From the NCBI RefSeq assembly GCF_900114705.1, contig NZ_FOTW01000015.1:124001-188000 (forward strand): 64,000 nt of DNA, read 5' to 3'. Numbering within the stretch: the first letter of the stretch is position 1; each line of letters begins with the position of its first letter. The stretch is from Rugamonas rubra (lineage in GTDB: Bacteria; Pseudomonadota; Gammaproteobacteria; Burkholderiales; Burkholderiaceae_D). The position numbers and the translations under genes were made by a program. Of the stretch, positions 34,885-47,667 are shown piece after piece. The notes below the pieces were generated by a model. That model ran no database searches. It was not told the DNA's origin and saw only the letters and a list, made by a program, of their open reading frames with translations.

Positions 34885-35580
34885 ATGACCTTGCCGGCCC
34901 AATTCGACTTCCAACGCTTCCAACAGATGACGCCGCTCGACGGCGCCAACATCTGGGCCTATCTACTCGACCGCTATGCCGAGCGCATCGGCGTCAAGCG
35001 CCGCAAGCCGGCGCTGGAAAACCTCGAGAAAATCTTCAACGCCACCTTCCGCCTGGCCAACGACGTCGGTTTCCGCGCCATGACGCTGCGCGACCTGAGC
35101 CGCGAGACGGGCATCTCGATGGGTGGCTTGTATGGCTATATCGACGGCAAGGACCAGCTGGCCGAGATGATCGAGCAGGTGGTGCGCCACGCCACCACCG
35201 AAATCCCGCGCATGTTCGCCGGGGTCGACAGCGCGCTGGACCGGCTGGAGGGGATGATACGGGCCTCGATCTACCTGTCGGAGATCCTGCAGCCGTGGTT
35301 CTACTTCGTCTACATGGATTCTCGCGTGCTGGCGGCCGAGCAGCGCCAGGTGGCCAAGGAGTCCGAGCTGTACGTGCAAACGGTGGTCGCCGCCACCATC
35401 GAACAGATCGCGCCGCGCCCGGCCGGCGACGCCACGCTGCTGGCGGCGCATTGCCTGGCCCTGTTCCAGGACTGGTACGTCAAGCGCTGGAAGTACCGCG
35501 CCGCCAAAATCAGCCCCGACGACTTTGCCGACAGCACGGTGCGCTTCGTGCGCGGCTATCTGGGCCACTCCGCCGCCTGA
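34885..35580 (+). CDS. TetR/AcrR-family transcriptional regulator
   Basis: From ATG 34885 the protein has 231 residues. Residues about 45-95 form a TetR-type helix-turn-helix (IFNATFRLANDVGFRAMTLRDLSRE, then TGISMGGLYGYIDGKDQL), and the rest is an all-helical ligand domain. It is divergent from the lipase/foldase operon, which it may control, perhaps in response to a fatty acid. The last coding segment (DSTVRFVRGY) has a 31-base exact duplicate 793 bases downstream, beyond a toxin-antitoxin-like pair. The starting codon is uncertain; a TTG at 34861 is also in frame. Confidence 0.86.
   Translation: MTLPAQFDFQRFQQMTPLDGANIWAYLLDRYAERIGVKRRKPALENLEKIFNATFRLANDVGFRAMTLRDLSRETGISMGGLYGYIDGKDQLAEMIEQVVRHATTEIPRMFAGVDSALDRLEGMIRASIYLSEILQPWFYFVYMDSRVLAAEQRQVAKESELYVQTVVAATIEQIAPRPAGDATLLAAHCLALFQDWYVKRWKYRAAKISPDDFADSTVRFVRGYLGHSAA
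35528..35558 (+). repeat. 31-bp direct repeat, copy A (inside the tetR 3' end)
   Basis: Begins CCGACAGCACGGTGCGCTTC and is identical over 31 bases to 36321-36351. Both copies are read in the same frame (DSTVRFVRG). The pair brackets the DUF433/DUF5615 genes. Confidence 0.9.
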
Positions 35581-35706
35581 GCTGGCTCCGTCGTCCTCGC
35601 GCAAGTGGGACACGTCAATTCATGGCTCGTGCGTTTTCACAAATGGTTCTTGAAATTCCATTCTCAATCCACTACTGTTGAAGTGAGTTTCGATAAGGGG
35701 TCCGAC

Positions 35707-35937
35707 ATGGAACAACTGGATCGCATCACCCAGCAGGCCGAAGTGATGGGCGGCAAAGCGTGCATCCGTGGGATGCGCGTGACGGTCGGTATGGTAGTCG
35801 GCCAGATCGGTGCCGGCCGTAGCATCGACGAAGTTCTTGCCGACTATCCTTATCTGGAGCGCGAGGACATCATGCAGGCGCTTCGCTACGCCGCATGGCG
35901 AGCCGAAGAACGTGAGGTCATGCCGACCATTGCATGA
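35707..35937 (+). CDS. DUF433 family protein, probable antitoxin
   Basis: The ATG at 35707 gives 76 residues. DUF433 proteins are short helix-turn-helix-like proteins; visible blocks are GGKACIRGMRVTVGMVVGQI, SIDEVLADYPYLEREDIMQAL and a YAAWRAEE tail. They are usually found directly before a DUF5615 protein, and the pair is regarded as a toxin-antitoxin module of the VapBC type. Here the stop overlaps the next start in an ATGA arrangement. The gene is moderately less GC-rich than its surroundings and is bracketed by a direct repeat, both signs of insertion. Confidence 0.85.
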   Translation: MEQLDRITQQAEVMGGKACIRGMRVTVGMVVGQIGAGRSIDEVLADYPYLEREDIMQALRYAAWRAEEREVMPTIA

Positions 35938-36308
35938 AACTGCTGGTCGATATGAATCTGTCTCCACGCTGGATCGGCGTGTTGAACGATGCGGGAATTG
36001 TGGCCGCACATTGGTCATCGCTGGGTGCTAGCAACTCGCCAGACTCGGAAATCATGGCTTACGCCAACACAAACAATTACGTGGTTCTCACTCACGATCT
36101 GGACTTCGGCACGATTCTGGCCGCCACACAGGGTAAGAAGCCAAGCGTAGTGCAAATTCGCGCTGACGATGTCAGCCCGAACCTGATTGGCGTACAGGTC
36201 ATAGCTGCCTTGCGGCAGATGGCGGAAGAACTGGAAGAGGGCGCGTTGCTCACCGTGGATGTCAAACGCACCAGGTTGCGGCTGCTGCCTTTGCAATGGT
36301 CGAAATGA
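35934..36308 (+). CDS. DUF5615 PIN-like protein, probable toxin
   Basis: The 124-residue protein is a DUF5615 (Mut7-C/PIN-like) family member. The N-terminal LLVDMNLSPRWIGVLNDAG carries the first acidic residue of the presumed nuclease site. DSEIMAYANTNNYVVLTHDLDFGTI carries the second group (Asp-Ser-Glu and Asp-x-Asp-Phe). A PIN-type RNase toxin is the best inference, neutralised by the upstream DUF433 protein. The two genes overlap by four bases. Confidence 0.85.
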   Translation: MKLLVDMNLSPRWIGVLNDAGIVAAHWSSLGASNSPDSEIMAYANTNNYVVLTHDLDFGTILAATQGKKPSVVQIRADDVSPNLIGVQVIAALRQMAEELEEGALLTVDVKRTRLRLLPLQWSK

Positions 36309-36320
36309 TCGGCGATTTCA

Positions 36321-36351
36321 CCGACAGCACGGTGCGCTTCGTGCGCGGCTA
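36321..36351 (+). repeat. 31-bp direct repeat, copy B (relic of a tetR 3' end)
   Basis: Identical over 31 bases to 35528-35558, here read as DFTDSTVRFVRG then a stop. Only the end of the gene is present, so this looks like the duplicated or displaced end of the TetR gene on the far side of the toxin-antitoxin pair. Confidence 0.85.
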
Positions 36352-36404
36352 ACAGCAGCACGGCGTGCGGGCCTGATTGAGTGTTACCCCCAAGCCAGGA
36401 CGCT

Positions 36405-36434
36405 GGGGTCAGACCCCATGCGGGGTCTGACCCC
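36405..36434. repeat. Nested palindrome, copy 2
   Basis: GGGGTCAGACCCC and GGGGTCTGACCCC separated by ATGC. The TTGGGG tail that accompanies the other copies is on the left here (minus strand), so this copy is inverted. It lies between the convergent DUF5615 and penicillin-binding protein genes. Confidence 0.88.
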
Positions 36435-36474
36435 TCTCGGCCGCATTGCGGGGTAGGGTGGCTATAACGCCGGC

Positions 36475-38778
36475 CTAGTTGGTCACCGGCTCGGCGGCTG
36501 CGGGCGGCAGCGGCGCCGCGTCGCCCATGTCGAGCGAATGCACCGCCGCGTCGCCGGTGAACTCCTCGTACAGCCACTCGCCGTTGACCTGCACCAGGCC
36601 GTCCGGCACCGGCCGTTCCTGCGCCGGACGCTTCTGCAGCGCCACGCGCATGTAGTCGATCCAGATCGGCATGGCCACGGTGGCGCCGAACTCGCGCCCG
36701 CCGAGCGACTTCGGATCGTCGTAGCCCATCCACGACACGGCGACGATGCCGCCGCCGTAGCCGGAGAACCAGCCGTCGACGGCGTCGTTGGTGGTGCCGG
36801 TCTTGCCGGCGAGGTCGCTGCGGCCCAGCTTGGACGCCGCCGCGCCGGTGCCGCTGCGGACCACCTCGCGCAGCATGCTGTCGGTGACGAAGGCGTTGCG
36901 CGGGTCGATGACGCGGGCGCTCTCGGCCAGCGCCGCCGCCGGCTTGGCCTCGGAGATGACGGCGCCGTTGCCGTCGACGATGCGGGCGATCAGGTAGGGC
37001 TCGACCTGGTAGCCGCCGTTGGCGAACACCGCGTAGGCGCCGGCCAATTGCAGCGGCGTCACCGCGCCGGTGCCCAGGGTCAGCGTCAGGTTCTTCGGCT
37101 GCTTGGCCGGGTCGAAGCCGAACTTGCCCAGGTAGTTGTGGGCGAACGGCACGCCGACCGAACGCAGGATGCGCACCGAGGCGACGTTCTTCGACTTGGC
37201 CAGCGCCGTGCGCATGCTGATCGGGCCGTCGTACACGCCGTCATCGTTCTGCGGCTTCCAGGCTTCGTTGCCGGTGTCGGCGCCGGTCAGTTCGAGCGGC
37301 ACGTCGTTGATCAGGGTGCCGGGCGAGAAGCCCTTCTCCAGCGCCGACGAGTAGATGAACGGTTTCATCGAGGAACCCGGTTGGCGCCAGGCCTGGGTCA
37401 CGTGGTTGAATTTTTGCTGGTTGTAGTCGAAGCCGCCGACCAGCGCGTGGTAGGCGCCGGTGTTGGCGTCGATCGAGACGAAGGCGGCCGCCACCTGCGG
37501 CACCTGGCTGATGGCCCACATACTCTTCTCGCCGCGCGTGACGCGGATGATCGCGCCGGGACGCAGGCGGATGGCGTCCTTGGCGTTGGCCGACAGCGCC
37601 GGCGCGGCCAGGCGCAGGCCCTCGCCGCTGATCTCGATCTCCTCGCCGGCCAGTGTTTCGACGCGCACGGCGCGCGTGCCGGCCTCCAGCACCACGGCCG
37701 GAATCAAACGGTCGCTGCCGGGACGCTTCTGCAGCGCCTCCTCGATGGCGTCGTCGCGCAGCGCGGCGTCGGCCGGCAGGGTGATGAAGGCCTCGGGGCC
37801 GCGATAGCCGTGGCGCTGGTCGTAGGCCAGCACGTTGCGCCGCACCGACTCGTAGGCGGCGTCCTGGTCGGCCTTGAGGATGGTGGTGTAGACGCTGATG
37901 CCCTTGGTGTAGCTGTCCTCCTTGAACTGGGCGAACACCACCTGGCGCGCCAGCTCGGCGACGTATTCGGCGTGGGTGTCGAACTCCTGGCCACGGTTGT
38001 TGACGCGCAGCGGCTCGTGCAGCGCCTGTTCGTACTGGGCGTCGCTGATGTAGTTGAGCTCATGCAGGCGCTTGAGCACCGTGTGCTGGCGCTCGCGCGC
38101 CCGCTTCGGGTTGACCGCCGGGTTGTGCCGCGCCGGGTTCTGCGGCAGGCCGGCCAGCATGGCCGTTTCGGCGATGCTCAAGTCCTTGATCGACTTGCCG
38201 AAGTAGGTCTGCGCCGCGCTGCCGAAGCCGAACGAGCGCTGGCCCAGGTAGATCTGGTTCATGTACAGCTCGAGGATCTGGTCCTTGCTCAGCGCCGCCT
38301 CGATCTTATAGGCCAGCATGACCTCGTTGAGCTTGCGGCCGATGACCTTCTCGCGGGTCAGGAAGAAGTTGCGCGCCACCTGCATGGTGATGGTCGAGCC
38401 GCCCTGGCGGAAGCCGCCGGCCAGGTTGGACTTGGCGGCGCCCATGGCGCGGATCCAGTCGATGCCGCCGTGCTCGTAGAAGCGCGTGTCCTCGATGGCC
38501 AGCAGGGCCTTCTTCATCATGTCCGGCATGTCCTTGATGGGCACGAAGTCGCGGTGCTCCTCGCCGAATTCGCCGATCAAGACCTTGTCGGCGGTGTAGA
38601 TGCGCAGCGGGATCTTGGGGCGGTAGTCGGTGACGGCGTCGAGCGCGGGCAGCTTGGGCGCCACATACAACAGCAGGTAGCCGAGCAGGCCGGCACCGAC
38701 GATCGCCGCGCCGGCGGCGGCCACAATCACGCCGCGCACGACATTGCGGCGGCTGAACAAGTTGGAGGAAGCGGTCAA
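36475..38778 (-). CDS. PBP1a-family bifunctional penicillin-binding protein
   Basis: The 767-residue protein has an N-terminal membrane anchor (VIVAAAGAAIVGAGLLGYLLLYV). A GT51 glycosyltransferase domain follows (AIEDTRFYEHGGIDWIRA with the catalytic Glu; RQGGSTITMQVARNFFL; KLNEVMLAYKIE), then an insert and a class A transpeptidase domain. The transpeptidase motifs are SSMK in WRQPGSSMKPFIYS, SKN in ALAKSKNVASVRI, and KTG in LAGKTGTTNDAVDGW. It polymerises and cross-links peptidoglycan in the periplasm. It ends in a Pro/Ala tail without extra domains. Its own upstream region is short (63 bases to the glpR stop codon), and both genes are on the minus strand. Confidence 0.93.
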   Translation of the reverse strand: MTASSNLFSRRNVVRGVIVAAAGAAIVGAGLLGYLLLYVAPKLPALDAVTDYRPKIPLRIYTADKVLIGEFGEEHRDFVPIKDMPDMMKKALLAIEDTRFYEHGGIDWIRAMGAAKSNLAGGFRQGGSTITMQVARNFFLTREKVIGRKLNEVMLAYKIEAALSKDQILELYMNQIYLGQRSFGFGSAAQTYFGKSIKDLSIAETAMLAGLPQNPARHNPAVNPKRARERQHTVLKRLHELNYISDAQYEQALHEPLRVNNRGQEFDTHAEYVAELARQVVFAQFKEDSYTKGISVYTTILKADQDAAYESVRRNVLAYDQRHGYRGPEAFITLPADAALRDDAIEEALQKRPGSDRLIPAVVLEAGTRAVRVETLAGEEIEISGEGLRLAAPALSANAKDAIRLRPGAIIRVTRGEKSMWAISQVPQVAAAFVSIDANTGAYHALVGGFDYNQQKFNHVTQAWRQPGSSMKPFIYSSALEKGFSPGTLINDVPLELTGADTGNEAWKPQNDDGVYDGPISMRTALAKSKNVASVRILRSVGVPFAHNYLGKFGFDPAKQPKNLTLTLGTGAVTPLQLAGAYAVFANGGYQVEPYLIARIVDGNGAVISEAKPAAALAESARVIDPRNAFVTDSMLREVVRSGTGAAASKLGRSDLAGKTGTTNDAVDGWFSGYGGGIVAVSWMGYDDPKSLGGREFGATVAMPIWIDYMRVALQKRPAQERPVPDGLVQVNGEWLYEEFTGDAAVHSLDMGDAAPLPPAAAEPVTN

Positions 38779-38841
38779 AGAGAACTCTCACGGTGGCTAG
38801 GTGGGCGAATTATAGACCAAGCAAAAAACCGTGCCGCCCGT

Positions 38842-39606
38842 CTAGAGCTTGCCCACTACCACCTTGACTTTGGCCTCGCGCAGCAGGCTGGCCAGCGCGG
38901 CCGGCGGCGGCGCGTCGGTGAACAGGATGTCGATCTGCGACAGGTGGGCCAGGCGCACCAGCGCCTTGCGGAAGAACTTGTCCTGGTCGGCCACCAGCCA
39001 TACCTCGCGCGACTGCTCGATGATGGTCTGCGCCACCTTGACCTCGCGCGCGTCGAAGTCGCGCAGGCTGCCGTCCTCGTCGATGCTGGAGATGCCGATG
39101 ATGCCGATGTCCACCTTGAACTGGCGGATGAAGTCGATGGTGGCCTCGCCGACGATGCCGCGGTCGCGTCCGCGCACCACGCCGCCGGCGACGATCACCT
39201 CGCACTCGTTGTTGTCGGCCAGGATGGCGGCCACGTTCAGGTTGTTGGTCACCACGTGCAGGCCCTTGTGGTAGGCCAGCGCGCGCGCCACTTCCTCGGT
39301 GGTGGTGCCGATGTTGATGAGCAGCGAGCAGCCGTGCGGCACATGCTCGGCCACCGCCTTGGCGATGGCGCGCTTGGCGTCGCTGTTGAGGGTCTGGCGC
39401 TGGCTGTAGTCGATGTTCTCGACCGAGGAGGGCAGGCCGACGCCGCCGTGGTAGCGCGCCAACAGCTTCTCCTCCTCCATGTGCTTGACGTCGCGGCGCA
39501 CCGTCTGCGGGGTCACGCCCAACTGCTGGGCCAGCTCTTCCACCGACATGGTGACCTTCTGCCTGACTGCTTCGAGTAATCTTCGCTGACGTGGATTGAG
39601 TATCAT
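38842..39606 (-). CDS. glpR: DeoR-family repressor of glycerol 3-phosphate genes
   Basis: The ATG at 39606 gives 254 residues. An N-terminal DeoR helix-turn-helix (LNPRQRRLLEAVRQ, then LAQQLGVTPQTVRRDVKHME) is followed by a sugar-phosphate sensor domain with FINIGTTTEEVARAL, NNLNVAAIL, GGVVRGRDRGIVG and a DQDKF block. It is divergent from glpD and the glycerol transport genes, so a GlpR role (repression relieved by glycerol 3-phosphate) is well supported by context. Paired 10-bp-spaced half-sites lie in the intervening 184 bases. Confidence 0.9.
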   Translation of the reverse strand: MILNPRQRRLLEAVRQKVTMSVEELAQQLGVTPQTVRRDVKHMEEEKLLARYHGGVGLPSSVENIDYSQRQTLNSDAKRAIAKAVAEHVPHGCSLLINIGTTTEEVARALAYHKGLHVVTNNLNVAAILADNNECEVIVAGGVVRGRDRGIVGEATIDFIRQFKVDIGIIGISSIDEDGSLRDFDAREVKVAQTIIEQSREVWLVADQDKFFRKALVRLAHLSQIDILFTDAPPPAALASLLREAKVKVVVGKL

Positions 39607-39636
39607 TTTCTGATCGATTTTGTTGGAAGTGCCGTG

Positions 39637-39703
39637 AAACGAAAACAAACGAACAAATTGTTATAGAAATTTGTTGCTACAGATTCGTATTTTGTCGTAT
39701 CTT
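39637..39703. promoter_or_regulatory. Probable GlpR operators and glpD promoter
   Basis: Two AAACGAA repeats (39637-39643, 39647-39653) and two TCGTAT repeats (39685-39690, 39695-39700) are each spaced exactly 10 bp, one helical turn. A sigma70-like pair TTGCTA (39674-39679) / TATCTT (39698-39703), 18 bases apart, reads toward glpD. The TCGTAT pair lies between its -35 and -10, as expected for a repressor site. Confidence 0.45.
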
Positions 39704-39790
39704 ATTGTCTGTATCTTAACCAGAGTAGCGCGCCATGCATAGCCCCTATGCACGCGCTGGGCAAATTTCACGGCTTGAAGCGGAGAAGCG

Positions 39791-41338
39791 ATGGCACAGG
39801 CGCAACAAAAAATCGACTGCGATGTCTTGGTGGTGGGTGGCGGCATCAACGGCGCCGGCATCGCGCGCGACGCGGCGGGACGCGGCCTGTCCGTGGTGCT
39901 GTGCGAGAAGGACGATCTGGCGGCGCACACCTCGTCGGCTTCGACCAAGCTGATCCACGGCGGCCTGCGCTATCTGGAATACTACGAATTCAACCTGGTG
40001 CGCAAGGCGCTGATCGAGCGCGAGGTGCTGCTGCGCTCGGCGCCGCACATCATGTGGCCGCTGCGCTTCATCATGCCGCACGATAAGGGCCAGCGCCCGG
40101 CGCTGCTGATCCGCGCCGGCCTGTTCCTCTACGACTTCCTGGCCAAGCGCGAGATCCTGCCCGGCTCGTCGAGCATCGACATGCGCAGCCACGTCGCCGG
40201 CAAGCCGCTCAAGCACGGCTTCACGCGCGGCTTCATCTACTCCGACGGCTGGGTCGACGACGCCCGCCTGGTGGTGCTCAACGCGATGGACGCGGCCGAG
40301 AAGGGCGCCACCATCCTGACCCAGACCGCCTGCACCTCGGTCAACCGCCTGGCGGATAGTTGGCAGGCCACGCTGCGCCAGGCGCCATCCGCCGGCGCGC
40401 CGGACGGCCAGCAGATCCAGGTCAACGCGCGCTATCTGGTCAACGCCGCCGGCCCGTGGACGGCCGACTTCCTGAACGGTGCGCTGCCGCAGGGCGGCGG
40501 CAAGCAGCTGCGCCTGATCAAGGGCAGCCACATCGTCGTCAAGCGCATCTTCGAGCACGACAACGCCTACATCTTCCAAAATCCGGACGGCCGCATCGTC
40601 TTCGCCATCCCCTACGAGCAGGACTTCACGCTGATCGGCACCACCGACCTTGACTACAAGGGCGACACCAACAAGGTGGCCATCGACCAGACGGAGATCG
40701 ACTACCTGTGCGAGCTGGCCAGCTACTACTTCACCAATCCAATCAAGCCGGCCGACGTGGTGTGGACCTATTCCGGCGTGCGGCCGTTGGTGGAGGACGA
40801 GGCGGCCGACGCCAAGGCCGTCACGCGCGACTACCGCTTCGAGGTGGACCAGGGCGGCGCGCCGCTGCTCAGTGTCTTCGGCGGCAAGATCACCACCTTC
40901 CGCAAGCTGGCCGAGGAGGCCGTCGACCTGATCGCCAAGGACTTGAACACGAAAAGCGGCGCCTGGACTGAGCAAGCCTGCCTGCCCGGCGGCGATTTGT
41001 TCGGCGCCGAGCCGCAGAACCGCGCCGTGCTGGAGTTTGACGGCTGGGTGAACGGCCTGCAAACGCGCTACCACTGGCTGCCGCCGAAACTGGTGAGGCG
41101 CTACGCGCGCGCCTACGGCACCCGCATCCACACGCTGCTGGACGGGCGCAATATGCTGTCCGACATGGGCGAGCAGATCCTCGACAATCTGTACCAGGCC
41201 GAGGTGGACTACCTGCGCAAGCACGAATGGGCGCGCGGCGCCAAGGACATCCTGTGGCGGCGCTCGAAACTGGGCCTGCATCTGGGCGCCGGCGCGGAAC
41301 AGCGCCTGGGCGAGTGGCTGGCGGCGCACCCGAACTAA
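39791..41338 (+). CDS. glpD: Aerobic glycerol-3-phosphate dehydrogenase
   Basis: The 515-residue flavoprotein oxidises glycerol 3-phosphate to dihydroxyacetone phosphate and feeds electrons to quinone at the inner membrane. The N-terminal FAD fold is DVLVVGGGINGAGIARDAAG, followed by STKLIHGGLRYLEYYEFNLV. The substrate-side blocks ETxI-like FAIPYEQDFTLIGTTDLDY and GGKITTFRKLAEEAVD are present, and the C-terminal DAO-associated domain is complete. It is the first gene of the glycerol operon; the transporter genes follow after 99 bases, without a terminator in between. Confidence 0.95.
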   Translation: MAQAQQKIDCDVLVVGGGINGAGIARDAAGRGLSVVLCEKDDLAAHTSSASTKLIHGGLRYLEYYEFNLVRKALIEREVLLRSAPHIMWPLRFIMPHDKGQRPALLIRAGLFLYDFLAKREILPGSSSIDMRSHVAGKPLKHGFTRGFIYSDGWVDDARLVVLNAMDAAEKGATILTQTACTSVNRLADSWQATLRQAPSAGAPDGQQIQVNARYLVNAAGPWTADFLNGALPQGGGKQLRLIKGSHIVVKRIFEHDNAYIFQNPDGRIVFAIPYEQDFTLIGTTDLDYKGDTNKVAIDQTEIDYLCELASYYFTNPIKPADVVWTYSGVRPLVEDEAADAKAVTRDYRFEVDQGGAPLLSVFGGKITTFRKLAEEAVDLIAKDLNTKSGAWTEQACLPGGDLFGAEPQNRAVLEFDGWVNGLQTRYHWLPPKLVRRYARAYGTRIHTLLDGRNMLSDMGEQILDNLYQAEVDYLRKHEWARGAKDILWRRSKLGLHLGAGAEQRLGEWLAAHPN

Positions 41339-41437
41339 TTTTCAAACGTCCGCGCGGCCATGCTGGCACATGGCGGCGCGGGCGCACGCGGTAAATAAAA
41401 CAGCAGCAAAAAACAGTAGTAAATTGAGGAGACAAGA

Positions 41438-42538
41438 GTGCAACTTGTACTGGATAAGATCAGCAAGAAGTATGGCGCTGAAGACCACCTATACCCGATG
41501 TCGCTGGAGCTGGTGCCCGGCACCATCAACGTGCTGCTCGGGACCACCAAGGCCGGCAAGACCTCGCTGATGCGGGTCATGGCCGGACTGGACAAACCGA
41601 CTTCCGGCCATGTGCTGGTGGATGGGCGCGACGTGACCGGCGTGTCGGTCAGCAAGCGCAACCTAGCGATGGTGTATCAGCAGTTCATCAACTACCCGGC
41701 CTTCACGGTGTTCGACAACATCGCCTCGCCGCTGCGCCTGCGCAAGGTGCCGGAGGCCGAGATCCGCGTCCGCGTGCTCGACCTGGCCGAGCGCCTGCAC
41801 ATCACGCCGTATTTGCAGCGCACCCCGGCCGAGCTTTCCGGCGGCCAGCAACAGCGCACCGCGCTGGCCCGCGCGCTGATCAAGCAGGCCGACCTGCTGC
41901 TGCTCGACGAGCCGTTGGTCAACCTGGACTACAAGCTGCGCGAGGAACTGCGCCGCGAACTGACCGAGCTGTTCTCGGACGGCCGCACGACGGTGGTGTA
42001 CGCCACCACCGAGCCGCTCGAGGCGCTGCAACTGGGCGGCCACACCGTGGTGCTGCACGAGGGACGCCTGCTGCAACAAGGCCCGACGCTGGACGTGTTC
42101 AACGCGCCCAACTCGATCCAGACCGCGCGCACCTTCAGCGACCCGCCGATCAACCTGATGCCGGCGCGCATAGACGCCGAAGGCCGCGCCCAGCTGGGCG
42201 CCGGCCTGACCATTCCGCTCAGCGCCGCCCAGCTGCAAGCGGCCGCCGGCCACGGCGAGGTGGTGCTGGGCTTGCGCGCCCACAGCCTGTTTATGCACGC
42301 CCACTCGGCGGCCGACTTCGCCATCGAGGCGCAGGTCGACCTGGCCGAGATCAGCGGTTCGGAAACCTATGTCCACGCCCGTCGCGGCACCATCAACCTG
42401 GTGGCCCAGCTGACCGGCGTGCACAACCTGGAACTGGGCATGGTCTGCAATATGTATTGCCAGCCCGAGTCGCTGTTTGTCTTTAGTGCCGCCGGCGCCT
42501 TGCTGTTCGCGCCGACGCAACCATCCTTCGGAGCATAA
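41438..42538 (+). CDS. glpS: Glycerol ABC transporter, ATP-binding subunit GlpS
   Basis: The start is GTG (41438) after a GAGGAG ribosome binding site; the product has 366 residues. Walker A is GTTKAGKTS, the signature is LSGGQQQR, and Walker B is LLLLDEPLVNLD. The D-loop and H-loop positions follow, with the switch residue in VVYATTEPLEAL being Thr rather than His. A C-terminal TOBE/OB regulatory domain follows (about 240-360). In Rhizobium the two ATPases GlpS and GlpT energise glycerol uptake by GlpPQ with GlpV. The H-loop change may mean that this subunit is the less active one of an asymmetric pair. Confidence 0.9.
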   Translation: MQLVLDKISKKYGAEDHLYPMSLELVPGTINVLLGTTKAGKTSLMRVMAGLDKPTSGHVLVDGRDVTGVSVSKRNLAMVYQQFINYPAFTVFDNIASPLRLRKVPEAEIRVRVLDLAERLHITPYLQRTPAELSGGQQQRTALARALIKQADLLLLDEPLVNLDYKLREELRRELTELFSDGRTTVVYATTEPLEALQLGGHTVVLHEGRLLQQGPTLDVFNAPNSIQTARTFSDPPINLMPARIDAEGRAQLGAGLTIPLSAAQLQAAAGHGEVVLGLRAHSLFMHAHSAADFAIEAQVDLAEISGSETYVHARRGTINLVAQLTGVHNLELGMVCNMYCQPESLFVFSAAGALLFAPTQPSFGA

Positions 42539-42540
42539 GC

Positions 42541-45298
<2,758 letters not shown>

Positions 45299-45313
45299 AC
45301 AAGGGAAAAGACT

Positions 45314-45610
45314 ATGGAATCGAATACCGAAAGCCTGTTCGCCTGGATGGCGTGGACCCCGGAAGTGGCGATCTTCTTCGTGGCGATCCTGCTGATGTTG
45401 GTCGGCATGTCGCTGTGGCAGGTGCGCTCGCCGAGCATTGAGCGGCGCGGCTTTTTGCCGATGCCGACCACGCGCGGCGACCGCCTGTTCATCGGCCTGC
45501 TGAGCGCCGCCTACGTCAACCTGGCCTGGGCCGGCTTGACCGACGTGACGCAGATGATAGGCGCCGGCATCAGCTTCATTGTGCTGTTGATCGTGATGCG
45601 CTGGGGATGA
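45314..45610 (+). CDS. glpU: DUF2160 membrane protein GlpU of the glycerol transporter
   Basis: A 98-residue membrane protein with helices VAIFFVAILLMLVGMSLW and FIGLLSAAYVNLAWAGL, plus a third at the C-terminus (MIGAGISFIVLLIVM). It carries the DUF2160 signature between them (PSIERRGFLPMPTTRGDRLF). The small protein always sits between the permeases and the binding protein in GlpSTPQUV loci, and its role in transport is not defined. The position 15 bases after glpQ fits. Confidence 0.9.
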   Translation: MESNTESLFAWMAWTPEVAIFFVAILLMLVGMSLWQVRSPSIERRGFLPMPTTRGDRLFIGLLSAAYVNLAWAGLTDVTQMIGAGISFIVLLIVMRWG

Positions 45611-45664
45611 TATGGTAGCGCTAAATTAAAAATGAATTAAGGTTGTTGTTTTAGCTGGGATGGA

Positions 45665-45699
45665 ACCTTCCTCTATCCGGCGAGCAGGTCCCGGAAGGT
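45665..45699 (+). other. Intercistronic stem-loop before glpV
   Basis: ACCTTCC (45665-45671) pairs with GGAAGGT (45693-45699), with further CCGG/CCGG pairing inside. There is no T-run. Such a loop between permease and binding-protein genes often protects or separates the abundant binding-protein message. Confidence 0.45.
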
Positions 45700-45718
45700 C
45701 ATAAAAAGGAGATAAGTG

Positions 45719-47446
<1,728 letters not shown>

Positions 47447-47486
47447 GCCCAACTTAGCCCGCAGCCGTACCGAGCTCCCAGCTTGC

Positions 47487-47522
47487 TGCGGCATGCGCCA
47501 GCGCGCATGCCGCATTTTTTTT
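47487..47522 (+). terminator. Strong intrinsic terminator after glpV
   Basis: A perfect 12-bp stem TGCGGCATGCGC / GCGCATGCCGCA with a 4-base loop runs into eight T residues. It should separate the transporter operon from glpK. Confidence 0.95.
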
Positions 47523-47573
47523 GGCGGGACTTCAAGGCGCCGGGGATGCCGGCAAACCCACCGGTGTGGAGCC

Positions 47574-47599
47574 AGGGTCAGACCCTAGGGTCTGACCCT
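47574..47599. repeat. Nested palindrome, copy 3
   Basis: AGGGTCAGACCCT then AGGGTCTGACCCT, identical in core to copy 1. Outer arms also pair: GATGCCGGCAAACCCA on the left with TGGGTTTCCCCGGCATC on the right. It lies between the glpV terminator and glpK. Confidence 0.92.
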
Positions 47600-47667
47600 C
47601 GATTTTTGCCCTTGGGTTTCCCCGGCATCCCGCCACACCGTGCAGTACCAATTTTTTAGCTGAGCCC

